From the NCBI GenBank assembly GCA_035253825.1, contig DATFBM010000008.1:35373-99372 (forward strand): a stretch of DNA of 64,000 nucleotides, written 5' to 3'. Below are positions 32,279 to 40,772 of the stretch, in pieces (the stretch's first letter is position 1; every line of letters starts with the position of its first letter). The stretch is from JACCTH01 sp035253825. Lineage in GTDB: Bacteria > Actinomycetota > Acidimicrobiia > Spongiisociales > ZC4RG35. The notes beneath the pieces were generated by a model, which was not told the DNA's origin, did no database searches, and worked only from the letters and a program-made list of their open reading frames with translations. Made by a program: the position numbers and the translations under genes.

Positions 32279-34618
32279 GTGTTCAAGTTTCGTCTGGCCA
32301 GCAAGCTGGCGATGGCCAGCATTCCCATCGGGCTGGTGGCGCTCCTGGCGGGCGGATACATCGCCTGGACATTTCTTGAAGGTGCTGAGGTCCAGGAAGA
32401 AACCTCCCGCGCCTCCAATGTGGCGAGCGAAGCCATGGGAGCCCTTGGGACCCTGTGGTCAGAACAGCACCTCATCAATACCTTGGTCCTCCGCCCCGAC
32501 CAGGTCGATCCCGGCAACCTCGAAGCGGCTCGACTCCAGTCCGAGGGAGCGATTTCCAACCTCGCCCGTGCGGTCGAGGATTACGTCTCCTCTGCGCGGG
32601 CCTCGACAAAAAAGACCGCCGGACGGATCGAGTCGGACATGGCCGACCTCGAAGCCTGGCTCGATGAGATCCGCCAGGTCGAACGATTCAATGCTTCCTC
32701 CGCCGAGGGCTACAACACCGCCACCGACCTGCTCTTCGACATCATTTCACAGGTCTCCCTGAACCTTCCCGACCGCTTCAAGGCCCAGGACCTCGGGGCC
32801 GCTGAAGCTCTGGCCGAGGCCGCCAACGTTTCCTTCCAACAGGAACAGGTGGTCCGAACTTTCATCGCCCAGGGCGAGGCTTCGCAGCGCCAGCTGGTGG
32901 AGGCCGCCCTCAATTTGCGAGAGCAGGAGGTTCGGGGCTGGCAGGAGCGTGCGGCGGTGTCTTCGGAAACGGCCGCCCAGGAGCTGGCTGCCTTGGCGGC
33001 GATGGAGGAGGCGGTCACTGGACGCGCCGCCTCCGAGACCGTCGATATCAACGGGTTCCCGGCCGACCGCAATGAAGTCCTGATCGTGGCCGCCGATCGC
33101 CTCGCTGCCCAAACCTCCGAGGCCGCGGAAACCGATGCCGCCCAGGCTCGGGATCGGGCCCTGCTGGTGGCGGCCACCGTCGGTTTCATCCTCCTGATCA
33201 CCGCGTTCGGAACGGTTCGCATCGAGCGGTCGCTGGTCCGGCGGGTGCGGGCGGTCACCGACTCCGCGCGTCGGGTGGCAGACGTCGAGCTCCCCAACCT
33301 GGTGTCTGCGCTGCGCAACCCCGACGAGGCCCATGCCACAGGCTCAGCTTCGACCGCGATCCGCATCAAAGAGGCGGGGGCTGATGAGGTTGGCGACCTG
33401 GCCCGCTCGTTCTCGGCGCTGCACGGGACTCTGATCGATGTCGCCGCCCAGCAGATGGACATTCTGCGGAAGGGGGTTTCGGAGATCTTCGTCACCCTCG
33501 CCCGGCGGAACAGCTCCCTGGTCGATCGGCAACTGGCGCTGATCGACAAGCTCGAGTCGAAAGAAGAGGATCCGGAGACGCTGGCGGGTTACTACCGCCT
33601 CGACCACCTCAGCACCCGCATGCGACGCAATGCCGAGAGCCTGCTCGTGCTGGCCGGGGCCGAGAGCCCCCGCATGTGGGAGAAACCGCTTGAGGTGGGT
33701 GACGTCGTCAGGGCCGCCCTCGGCGAAGTGGATGAGTACCAGCGCATCGACATCCTCGCGCTCGAGCCGGTCAGGGTGTCAGGGCACGTCGTCTCGGACA
33801 TCGCCCACCTGCTGTCTGAACTCCTCGACAACGCCACCCAGTTTTCGCCTCCCACCGAACGGGTTCGGGTGGCTGGACTGTTCGACGAATCCGGCTACTT
33901 GCTCACGATCTCCGACCACGGGATCGGTATGAGCGACGATCGGATCGCCGAACTCAACCAACTCCTGGGCCATCCGCCGGTGTTGGGTCTAGCGCTCGAG
34001 CCCACCCTCGGCCTCTACGTAGTGGCTCGCCTTGCGGCCCGGCACGGGATGCGGGTGCGCCTGGCCCCGGGAGTTCCCGGAACGACCGTGCGCATAACAG
34101 TGCCCCGCACGCTGCTCGAGACCTCGACCGCCACCCGAGCCGATGAAGGCGGTCGCCTCCGCAACGCCCCCTCGACCGAGGTTCGCTCCACCACCAGGGA
34201 GATGCCCCGGGTCTCGGTGCCGTCGCGGTTGGCAACGCCCGAGCCTCGAGTCCGCCAGCCGCTCACGCCTTCGGTGCAACCAGCCGTTCCCAGCCCCACT
34301 CATCTTCCCGGTCGGGTGGTCGAGCCGACACCCGCCAATGGCCAGAGAGCGTCCGCCAACTCAGCCACGCCGGCCCCTCGGCCGAATCCGGCACCCCGGC
34401 GCTACGACTCCAATCAGGAACTGCCCACCAGAGTCCCGGGGACGTCCTTCCAAGACGACGGAGCGGTTCCGACCTCCAAGGCCTCCGAGATAGGTCCCGA
34501 CGGGATCAAGGCGGCCCTGAGCGCTTTCCAGACCGGCCGCGATTCGGCGGGGAAGCTGGGCGACGCCCCACGAAGCACACCGGCTGCTCCCGCCAATGAG
34601 CCGGGGGTGTCGGAATGA
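32279..34618 (+). CDS. Conservon-type sensor kinase (CvnA-like)
   Basis: Membrane histidine-kinase-like protein of 779 residues heading a conservon operon; in Streptomyces the equivalent set couples a kinase-like receptor to a small GTPase. Helices lie near residues 10-30 and 300-320, flanking an extracytoplasmic helical sensor like nitrate/nitrite-sensing domains, followed by HAMP. A conserved YRLDHLSTRMRRNAESLLVL block holds the possible acceptor His; the ATPase part shows LLDNATQFSPP and DHGIGMSDD. Residues from about 620 are Pro/Ser/Thr-rich and probably disordered. GTG at 32279 has AAGGAGG upstream. Its stop overlaps the roadblock gene start. Confidence 0.9.
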   Translation: MFKFRLASKLAMASIPIGLVALLAGGYIAWTFLEGAEVQEETSRASNVASEAMGALGTLWSEQHLINTLVLRPDQVDPGNLEAARLQSEGAISNLARAVEDYVSSARASTKKTAGRIESDMADLEAWLDEIRQVERFNASSAEGYNTATDLLFDIISQVSLNLPDRFKAQDLGAAEALAEAANVSFQQEQVVRTFIAQGEASQRQLVEAALNLREQEVRGWQERAAVSSETAAQELAALAAMEEAVTGRAASETVDINGFPADRNEVLIVAADRLAAQTSEAAETDAAQARDRALLVAATVGFILLITAFGTVRIERSLVRRVRAVTDSARRVADVELPNLVSALRNPDEAHATGSASTAIRIKEAGADEVGDLARSFSALHGTLIDVAAQQMDILRKGVSEIFVTLARRNSSLVDRQLALIDKLESKEEDPETLAGYYRLDHLSTRMRRNAESLLVLAGAESPRMWEKPLEVGDVVRAALGEVDEYQRIDILALEPVRVSGHVVSDIAHLLSELLDNATQFSPPTERVRVAGLFDESGYLLTISDHGIGMSDDRIAELNQLLGHPPVLGLALEPTLGLYVVARLAARHGMRVRLAPGVPGTTVRITVPRTLLETSTATRADEGGRLRNAPSTEVRSTTREMPRVSVPSRLATPEPRVRQPLTPSVQPAVPSPTHLPGRVVEPTPANGQRASANSATPAPRPNPAPRRYDSNQELPTRVPGTSFQDDGAVPTSKASEIGPDGIKAALSAFQTGRDSAGKLGDAPRSTPAAPANEPGVSE

Positions 34619-35034
34619 GCGCCGGAGCCTCCAACCTCAACTGGCTTATCGGAAGGTTCGTCGATGCTGTGCCAGCCGTGCGTAAGGCCGTGGTCGTCTC
34701 TTCCGATGGCCTGGCAATGGCGGTGTCCCTCGATGTCGATCGGGAATCGGCCGATCGTCTCGCCGCCGTTGCCTCCGGCATGATCGGCCTGGCTTATGGT
34801 TCGGCGGGGCGAATGGGCGCCGGCGCCGTCTCCAATGTCATCGTCGAGATGACCAATGGCTGGCTCTTCGTGACCGGCATCAGTGACGGCTCCTTGCTCT
34901 GTGCCCTAACCACTCGCTCAGTCGACATCGGGTCGGTCGCCTACCAGATGGCGCTCTTCGCCGAAAGGGCCGGACAGGTGCTGACCCCGGAGGTGCGTGA
35001 AGAGCTGAAAATGGAGTTGGTGTCGAGCGAGTGA
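34615..35034 (+). CDS. Roadblock/LC7 domain protein (CvnB-like)
   Basis: A 139-residue roadblock/LC7 protein, second member of the conservon; such proteins bind and modulate the Ras-like GTPase encoded downstream. The family block reads LNWLIGRFVDAVPAVRKAVVVSSDGLAMAVS at the N-terminus, followed by SGMIGLAYGSA and GWLFVTGISDGSLL. Start and stop both overlap neighbours by four bases, so translation is coupled throughout the operon. It is cytoplasmic, without signal or membrane segments. Confidence 0.93.
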   Translation: MSAGASNLNWLIGRFVDAVPAVRKAVVVSSDGLAMAVSLDVDRESADRLAAVASGMIGLAYGSAGRMGAGAVSNVIVEMTNGWLFVTGISDGSLLCALTTRSVDIGSVAYQMALFAERAGQVLTPEVREELKMELVSSE

Positions 35035-35411
35035 ACGAATCCGCCGAAACGCTCGAGGCCGGAAGGCTGGTACGCCCCTACACGATGACCGGGGGTCGCA
35101 CCGGTCGCGACCTGCCTCAGATCGCCCTCGAGGCCCAGGTGGTCTCGACCCGGGCCGGTCTCGAGAACCGGCACCTCTATCGATTTGAAGCTGCCCGCAT
35201 CATCGACATGGCCCAAAAGCAGCTGGCCTTGGTCGAACTCGCCGCGCACCTCGATGTCCCCGTCGGGGTGGTGCGGGTAGTGGCAGCCGACCTCGCTCGC
35301 CGGGGAGCCATCCAGATCATGGACCCGCCCACCGGCATGACCACCGGCCTTGACGGCTATCAGTACACAACCCTGCTCCGGAAGGTCCTCGATGGAATCA
35401 AGAGCCTCTGA
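35031..35411 (+). CDS. DUF742 protein (CvnC-like)
   Basis: A 126-residue DUF742 protein, third conservon component. It shows LVRPYTMTGGRTGRDLPQIA and a winged-helix-like part with the pattern LVELAAHLDVPVGVVRVVAADLARRGAI, as in family members thought to act as adaptors or DNA-binding-like modules. GTG start overlaps the roadblock stop; its end overlaps the GTPase start by 20 bases. Confidence 0.92.
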   Translation: MNESAETLEAGRLVRPYTMTGGRTGRDLPQIALEAQVVSTRAGLENRHLYRFEAARIIDMAQKQLALVELAAHLDVPVGVVRVVAADLARRGAIQIMDPPTGMTTGLDGYQYTTLLRKVLDGIKSL

Positions 35412-35979
35412 CGGACCCCGCCTGACTCCCGTCAAGATCGTCGTGGCCGGCGGATTCGGCGTCGGCAAGACAACGTTTGTTGGAGCCATCTCGGAGATCG
35501 AGCCCCTTCGCAGCGAAGCGGTGATGACCCAGGAGAGCGCCGGCATTGACGAGCTGTTTGAAGGCAATACCAAGACCACGACCACGGTCGCCATGGACTT
35601 CGGGCGGATCAGCCTCAAAGGCAACCTGGTCCTCTACCTCTTTGGCACCCCGGGCCAGGATCGCTTCCATTTCATGTGGCACGAGCTCTCGAAGGGGGCG
35701 ATCGGGGCCGTTGTCTTGGTCGACACACGGCGCCTGGAAGCCTGCTTCCCGGCTGTCGACTTCTTCGAAAAGCAGGGCGTTCCCTTCCTCGTCGCCGTCA
35801 ATACCTTCAACGGCGAGAAGCTCCACACCTTGGACGAGGTCGCGACCGCCCTGGCGATCAATCCTTCGGTCCCCTTGCTCTACTGCGATGCCCGTCACCG
35901 CCTGCAAGTGCAGGGAGCTCTGGTGCAACTGGTCGAACATGCCTTGACCAGAGCACTTGAGGGGGCCGCGGCGCCATGA
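35392..35979 (+). CDS. Ras-like ATP/GTP-binding protein (CvnD-like)
   Basis: A 195-residue small GTPase, fourth conservon component and probable output switch. P-loop GGFGVGKTTFVG (about residues 17-28), switch II FGTPGQDRF (about 85-93) and a guanine-recognition block NTFNGEK in place of the usual NKxD. ATG at 35392 is inside the DUF742 gene and close to the P-loop, as in relatives. The next gene starts within its stop codon. Confidence 0.93.
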   Translation: MESRASDGPRLTPVKIVVAGGFGVGKTTFVGAISEIEPLRSEAVMTQESAGIDELFEGNTKTTTTVAMDFGRISLKGNLVLYLFGTPGQDRFHFMWHELSKGAIGAVVLVDTRRLEACFPAVDFFEKQGVPFLVAVNTFNGEKLHTLDEVATALAINPSVPLLYCDARHRLQVQGALVQLVEHALTRALEGAAAP

Positions 35980-36647
35980 GCCAATGGCCGGCAGGGCGGG
36001 GCGAGGCCACCGACCTGACAGTCATCGATATCGATTCAATCCACCGTGATCTGGAGGAAACGCGGGCGCGGCTGGCCGAAGCGGAGTGGGCCCTGGCTCG
36101 ACTGGCCTCCTCGGAGGGTCCGCTTGAGGCGCGGCTCCAAGACATGCTTGCGGCGGCTCGCGATGAGGCGGCTCAGATCAAGGCCGAAGCTCGCCATCAG
36201 GCCGAGAGCCTGGTTCGGGAAGCCGAGCGGCTGCGGGCGATGGCCGAGCAGGCGGCGGCCGGGGGGAGCGAGCAGGCCAAGAAGCAGATCGCCCAAAAGG
36301 TGAGTGAGATGGTGGCCAACGCCGACCAGCTCCGGATCAACTCGGAACGGCGGGCGGCGCAAATCATCAAAGAGGCGCAGGAGCGGGTGGCGCCGACGCA
36401 GGCGCGCACCGACGAGCTGGTGCGCTTGATCGCTCGCCAGGAAGCAGAGCTCAGCGAGCTACATGCGATGGTGAAAGAGGCCCGCCACAAGGCCGACTCC
36501 ATCATTCGTCACGCCCAGGTGGAAGCGGCGGCCCGGGTGGAGGACCTGAGTGAACGAGCACGACAGCGCCTCGAGGCCGCTCGGCTCGAAGCCGAGCGAA
36601 TTGTCGCCGCCGCCCACGAACGCGCCCAGCGCATCAGTCCGACGTGA
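35976..36647 (+). CDS. Coiled-coil protein, fifth gene of the conservon operon
   Basis: A 223-residue highly helical protein, almost entirely Ala/Glu/Arg/Gln-rich heptads from residue 22 to the end, resembling DivIVA-like or ATP-synthase b-subunit-like coiled coils in composition only. It has no membrane segment. The ATG overlaps the GTPase stop by four bases, and a terminator follows, so it belongs to the same transcript. Standard conservons have four genes (sometimes with a cytochrome P450), so this is an added component that could scaffold the system at the pole or septum; that is inference. Confidence 0.8.
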   Translation: MSQWPAGRGEATDLTVIDIDSIHRDLEETRARLAEAEWALARLASSEGPLEARLQDMLAAARDEAAQIKAEARHQAESLVREAERLRAMAEQAAAGGSEQAKKQIAQKVSEMVANADQLRINSERRAAQIIKEAQERVAPTQARTDELVRLIARQEAELSELHAMVKEARHKADSIIRHAQVEAAARVEDLSERARQRLEAARLEAERIVAAAHERAQRISPT

Positions 36648-36677
36648 AGAAGCGGCCCGGGGTACCGGGCCGCTTCT
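36648..36677. terminator. Hairpin terminator between convergent genes
   Basis: Perfect 13-base stem AGAAGCGGCCCGG/CCGGGCCGCTTCT with loop GGTA, starting directly after the coiled-coil gene's stop and lying 23 bases before the stop of the opposite-strand gene. It can serve both directions. Confidence 0.8.
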
Positions 36678-36700
36678 GGTTCTAACTGGTTGAGACTTCT

Positions 36701-37210
36701 CTAGTCACCGTCGGGCGGGTTGCTGCCGCCGGTGGCGACAAAGCTCACGCAATCACCCTGGTTCTTGAAGACCCCGAAGGTGACCCATCCGCCGTTCTTG
36801 CACTGATCCTTGGTGCTGAGACCGGCGATCAATGTCGTTGTGGTGGTAGGGGCGGTGGTTGTGGTGGTAGTAGTCGTGGTCGTGGTGGTCGTGGTAGTCG
36901 TGGGTGCCGCGGTCGTCGTTGGGGCGCCCGTGGTAGTGGTCGGCGCATTGGGACCGTTGGGCAGGTTGCGTCCGCCGGTCACGACATAGCTCACGCAATC
37001 ACCTTGGTTCTTGAACACACCGCTGAAATCCTGCCAGCCCCCTTGCTTGCAGTCATCGGCGTCGTCGAGGCCGGGGATTGTCAAGGCCAGGTTGCTTTGC
37101 AGCCCAGGCTGCGAGAGCGCCATCGGCGCAAAGGCGATCAGGGAAATCAGTACTCCCAGGCCGACAACGGCGGCTCGCGATCGGCGAATGTTCTCCAAGA
37201 GTTGTTTCAT
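36701..37210 (-). CDS. Secreted protein with two CKNGGW-type repeats and Thr-rich linker
   Basis: A 169-residue exported protein. After a signal/anchor segment (about residues 12-33) come two related units of about 35 residues: CKQGGWQDFSGVFKNQGDCV and CKNGGWVTFGVFKNQGDCV, each with two Cys likely paired, separated by a poly-Thr/Ala/Pro linker. The unit CKNGGW..F..FKNQGDCVS is a short motif I recognise as recurrent in actinobacterial secreted proteins; function unknown. ATG at 37210 is chosen because it has a purine-rich GGGAAAGG upstream and gives a clean signal; a longer frame adds an unlikely leader. Confidence 0.8.
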   Translation of the reverse strand: MKQLLENIRRSRAAVVGLGVLISLIAFAPMALSQPGLQSNLALTIPGLDDADDCKQGGWQDFSGVFKNQGDCVSYVVTGGRNLPNGPNAPTTTTGAPTTTAAPTTTTTTTTTTTTTTTTAPTTTTTLIAGLSTKDQCKNGGWVTFGVFKNQGDCVSFVATGGSNPPDGD

Positions 37211-37322
37211 GCAACAACCTTTCCCTCGGGATCCCGAAAAAGTGGCGGGATCTCTTCCACTCTCCGTGACCAAGGCTAGCCGTCCCGGCCGCGTCCCAAA
37301 AGGGCACTCAGGCCTATCAAGC

Positions 37323-37328
37323 TACCCT
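37323..37328 (+). promoter_or_regulatory. Putative -10 element of valS
   Basis: TACCCT ends six bases before the valS ATG, with no Shine-Dalgarno sequence in between, indicating a likely leaderless transcript. Confidence 0.42.
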
Positions 37329-37334
37329 TGATCA

Positions 37335-39890
37335 ATGCCTCCAAATCCGGGCTCACGCATACCCGAAAAGCCTGTTCTCGAGGGTCTCGAGGACAAATGG
37401 CAGCCCATCTGGGAGGAGCGAGGGCTGTTTCGTTTCGATCGCTCGAGGACCCGGGAGGAAGTCTTCTCGATCGACACCCCCCCACCTACGGTGAGCGGCC
37501 AGCTCCACCCGGGTCACGTGTTTTCGTACACCCACACCGACCTCATCGCCCGCTATCAGCGAATGCGGGGTAAGGAGGTCTTCTATCCGATGGGCTGGGA
37601 CGACAACGGGCTTAACGTCGAGCGGCGCGTGCAGCTCATGACCGGGACCATCGTCGACCCCAGCTTGCCTTATGACCCCGACTTCGTCCCTCCCTCCCAG
37701 GCTCCAAAGCGACCGATCCCGATTTCGCGACCCAACTTTCTCGAACTCTGCGAGAGGGTTGTGCCCGAGCTCGAGGCCGGATACCACCAGCTCTGGTCGC
37801 GACTCGGCCTCTCGGTTGATTGGTCTTTGACCTATACGACCATCGGCACTCATGCCACCCGGGTCTCGCAAATCGCCTTCCTAGGCATGGCGAAGAGGGA
37901 CCTCGCCTATCGCGCCGCAGCGCCGACCCTCTGGGATGTAGACATGAGGACCGCCGTGGCCCAGGCCGAGCTCGAGGACCGGGAGGTGCCTTCGGACTAC
38001 CGGCGAGTCGTCTTTCAGGGGCCGGAGGGAGAACAGCTGCTCGTCGATACCACTCGACCCGAGTTGCTGCCCGCATGTGTGGCCCTGGTTGCCCATCCCG
38101 ACGACGGCAGGTATCAGCACCTGTTCGGTCACCAGGCGGTGACTCCGCTCTTCGGGGTCAGGGTGCCGATCGTTTCCCACGAGTTGGGCGACCCCGAAAA
38201 GGGCACCGGCCTGGCGATGATCTGTACGTTCGGAGACACGACGGACGTCATCTGGTGGCGGGAGCTCGCTTTGCCCCTGCGAGCACTGGTACAGCGGGAC
38301 GGGACCCTGAGGCCGATCAAGTGGGGTGCTCCGGGCTTCGAGAGCGACGATCCGACCACTGCTCAGAAGGCCTACGACGTCATCTCCGGAAGGAGCACCA
38401 AACAGGCGCGGGGGTTGCTCATCGAGCAGCTTGAGCAGGCCGGGAAGCTGGTCGGAGAGGCGCGTCCGCTCACTCACCCCGTCAAATTCTGGGAGAACGG
38501 GGTTCGACCCCTCGAGATCGTTACCTCCAATCAGTGGTTCATCCGCTATCCCGATCGCGAGCCGCTGCTCAAGCGGGGTAAGGAACTCAATTGGTACCCC
38601 GACTTCATGCGGGTCAGGTACGAAAACTGGGTAAACGGACTAATCGGAGACTGGAACATCACCCGCCAGCGATTCTTCGGAGTGCCCTTCCCGGTCTGGT
38701 ATCCGATCGACGCCGGAGGCGAAGTTGATTTCCTCTCCCCAATCCTGGCCGGCGAGGACATGGTTCCGGTCGATCCCACCACCGCTGCCCCGCCGGGATT
38801 CGAGGAGTCGGCGCGTAATCAACCAAACGGGTTCGCCGCCGATCCCGACGTGATGGACACCTGGGCGACGTCCTCGCTGTCGCCCCAGATCGTCTGTGGG
38901 TGGAGCACCGATCCTGATCTCTTTGGCCGCACCTTTCCCATGGACCTGCGACCGCAAGCGCACGAGATCATTCGCACCTGGCTCTTCAGCACCGTAGTCC
39001 GGGCCCACTACGAGTTCGACTCCTTGCCCTGGGCCAATGCTGCGATCTCAGGGTTCGTGGTTGATCCCGATCGAAAGAAGCTGTCCAAGTCAGCCGCCAA
39101 CGCCGCCGACGATCCGATGACGATGCTGGCGACTTACGGCGTGGATGCAATTCGATATTGGGCGGCGCAAGGAAGACCCGGGATCGACATGGTCTTCGAC
39201 GAGGGACAGCTCAAGATCGGCCGGCGGCTCGCCACCAAGCTGCTGAACGCCTCCAAATTCGCGCTGATGCTCAGCCAAGGAGCGAACGGCCAACCCACCG
39301 CTCTGCTCGATAGATCATTACTCGTCGGTCTGGCGGATCTGGTGGAAGAAGCGACGGCATCATTCGACCGCTTCGACTACGCCCGGGCGATCGAGCGAAC
39401 CGAAGCCTTTTTCTGGCCGTTCTGCGACGACTATCTGGAACTGGTCAAAGGACGGGCGTACGGGACCGATGGTGACGCAGGAACCGAGTCGGCCCAGGCG
39501 ACCCTGGCGATTGCCATCAAGACCATCGTCCAACTCTTCGCCCCCTTCCTGCCTTACGTCACCGAGGAAGTCTGGTCGTGGTTTGAGGAGGGCAGCGTGC
39601 ATCGCTCCACCTGGCCTTCGGCCCCCGAGATTCGTACCTGGACGAGTGACACCGACAACGTCGAGCTGCTTTTGACGGCAGGTCAGGTTCTCTCGGCGAT
39701 CCGCAAGGTCAAGACCGCAGCCCAGGTCTCCATGAAGGCAGAGGTTGCATCGGTCCATGTCGTTGGGCCGGCGGCGGCGCTCATCGGGCTGGAAAGCGTC
39801 GAAGGCGATCTGCGTAACGCCGGCGTCGTCATCGGGACCATGACTTTCGGCGCCGGTGACGAGCTGGGAGTCGAGGCCGTTCTGGCGTAA
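37335..39890 (+). CDS. valS: Valine-tRNA ligase
   Basis: Class I aminoacyl-tRNA synthetase of 851 residues that charges tRNA-Val, cytoplasmic and essential. The HIGH-type motif is HPGHVFSYTH (residues 58-67) and the KMSKS-type motif is KKLSKSAANA near residue 580, with the editing (CP1) domain between and an anticodon-binding helical domain to the end. The C-terminal coiled coil of the long bacterial form is largely absent, consistent with the shorter type seen in many actinobacteria. ATG at 37335 lies at leaderless distance from TACCCT. It stands alone; a decayed HNH gene follows. Confidence 0.95.
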   Translation: MPPNPGSRIPEKPVLEGLEDKWQPIWEERGLFRFDRSRTREEVFSIDTPPPTVSGQLHPGHVFSYTHTDLIARYQRMRGKEVFYPMGWDDNGLNVERRVQLMTGTIVDPSLPYDPDFVPPSQAPKRPIPISRPNFLELCERVVPELEAGYHQLWSRLGLSVDWSLTYTTIGTHATRVSQIAFLGMAKRDLAYRAAAPTLWDVDMRTAVAQAELEDREVPSDYRRVVFQGPEGEQLLVDTTRPELLPACVALVAHPDDGRYQHLFGHQAVTPLFGVRVPIVSHELGDPEKGTGLAMICTFGDTTDVIWWRELALPLRALVQRDGTLRPIKWGAPGFESDDPTTAQKAYDVISGRSTKQARGLLIEQLEQAGKLVGEARPLTHPVKFWENGVRPLEIVTSNQWFIRYPDREPLLKRGKELNWYPDFMRVRYENWVNGLIGDWNITRQRFFGVPFPVWYPIDAGGEVDFLSPILAGEDMVPVDPTTAAPPGFEESARNQPNGFAADPDVMDTWATSSLSPQIVCGWSTDPDLFGRTFPMDLRPQAHEIIRTWLFSTVVRAHYEFDSLPWANAAISGFVVDPDRKKLSKSAANAADDPMTMLATYGVDAIRYWAAQGRPGIDMVFDEGQLKIGRRLATKLLNASKFALMLSQGANGQPTALLDRSLLVGLADLVEEATASFDRFDYARAIERTEAFFWPFCDDYLELVKGRAYGTDGDAGTESAQATLAIAIKTIVQLFAPFLPYVTEEVWSWFEEGSVHRSTWPSAPEIRTWTSDTDNVELLLTAGQVLSAIRKVKTAAQVSMKAEVASVHVVGPAAALIGLESVEGDLRNAGVVIGTMTFGAGDELGVEAVLA

Positions 39891-39949
39891 GAAGATTCGG
39901 AGCAGTAGCCGTCGTCTTCCGCGACGAAGGGAAATCTGTCACACCCGCC

Positions 39950-40769
39950 ATGTACGTTGCGGGTATGGGATTGGGGCAGATCACTAACAATCGTTCCATC
40001 GTCATCCCCCGGCTGGAGGACCCCTCCTCGGCTTCGCCCGACGAGCGGGACGAGCACCTGATGCTGCTCGAGGCCGCCCGCCATTCTCTCGAGGTCGAGT
40101 TCATCCGCACCCTGGCGGTAGCCGATTCCGCCGGAGACCACCACCTCAGCGGTCATCCCTCCACCGTCGCCTATCTCCGAGACCGGCTCCGCATCGCCGC
40201 GTCCCGCGCCCACCACTACCTGAAGCTGGCCCGGGAGACGCTCTCCCACCCCGCCACCTTCTCCGCCTGGGCCCACCGCCAGATCTCTTCCGATGAGGCC
40301 GCCCTCCTATTCCGGGCGGCGGCTTCGGAACCCGACCGCTACCAAAAGGCGGAGACGGTGCTCCTGGAGCTGGTGGGGGAGAGTTTCGAGGAGTACGAGG
40401 AGGACCCTGGAATACTGGCGGAACCGGGTGGACCCCGAGGGGGTGCGCCTCGAGCTCACTGAGCAGCTGCGGAGGCGACGCTTCGAGGTCTCCCGGAGGG
40501 CCAACGGGATGGTGTGAGGGGAGTTCTCCCTACCCACCCTGGCCGGTGAGACCGTGCTCACCGCCTTAGAAGCCCTGATGCCGCCTCCTTCCCTCGAGGA
40601 TCCCCGCTCCACCAGCCAACGCCGGGCCGACGCCTTAGAGGACCTGGCAAGAAGCTTTCTCAACCTCTGTTTGCTGTGCCGTTACCACCACAGCCTCACC
40701 CATCTCGAGATCGATCCCGAGGAGGAGGCGAGGGCCCTGTCCGGCTCGGGGACGGCGAGAAGTCCTTAA
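39950..40769 (+). pseudogene. Decayed DUF222/HNH endonuclease gene (13E12-like)
   Basis: Remains of a multi-copy actinobacterial DUF222-HNH endonuclease gene. From 39950 an intact N-terminal part reads to about 40410 (LEAARHSLEVEFIRTLAVAD, RDRLRIAASRAHHYLKLARE), then the frame shifts and continues as EYWRNRVDPEGVRLELTEQL. A TGA at 40515-40517 interrupts it, after which the family sequence resumes (LAGETVLTALEALMPPPS). The central part is deleted and only the HNH end LCRYHHSLTHLE remains, stopping at 40769. One shift, one stop and a deletion make it non-functional. Confidence 0.82.
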
Positions 40770-40772
40770 GGT

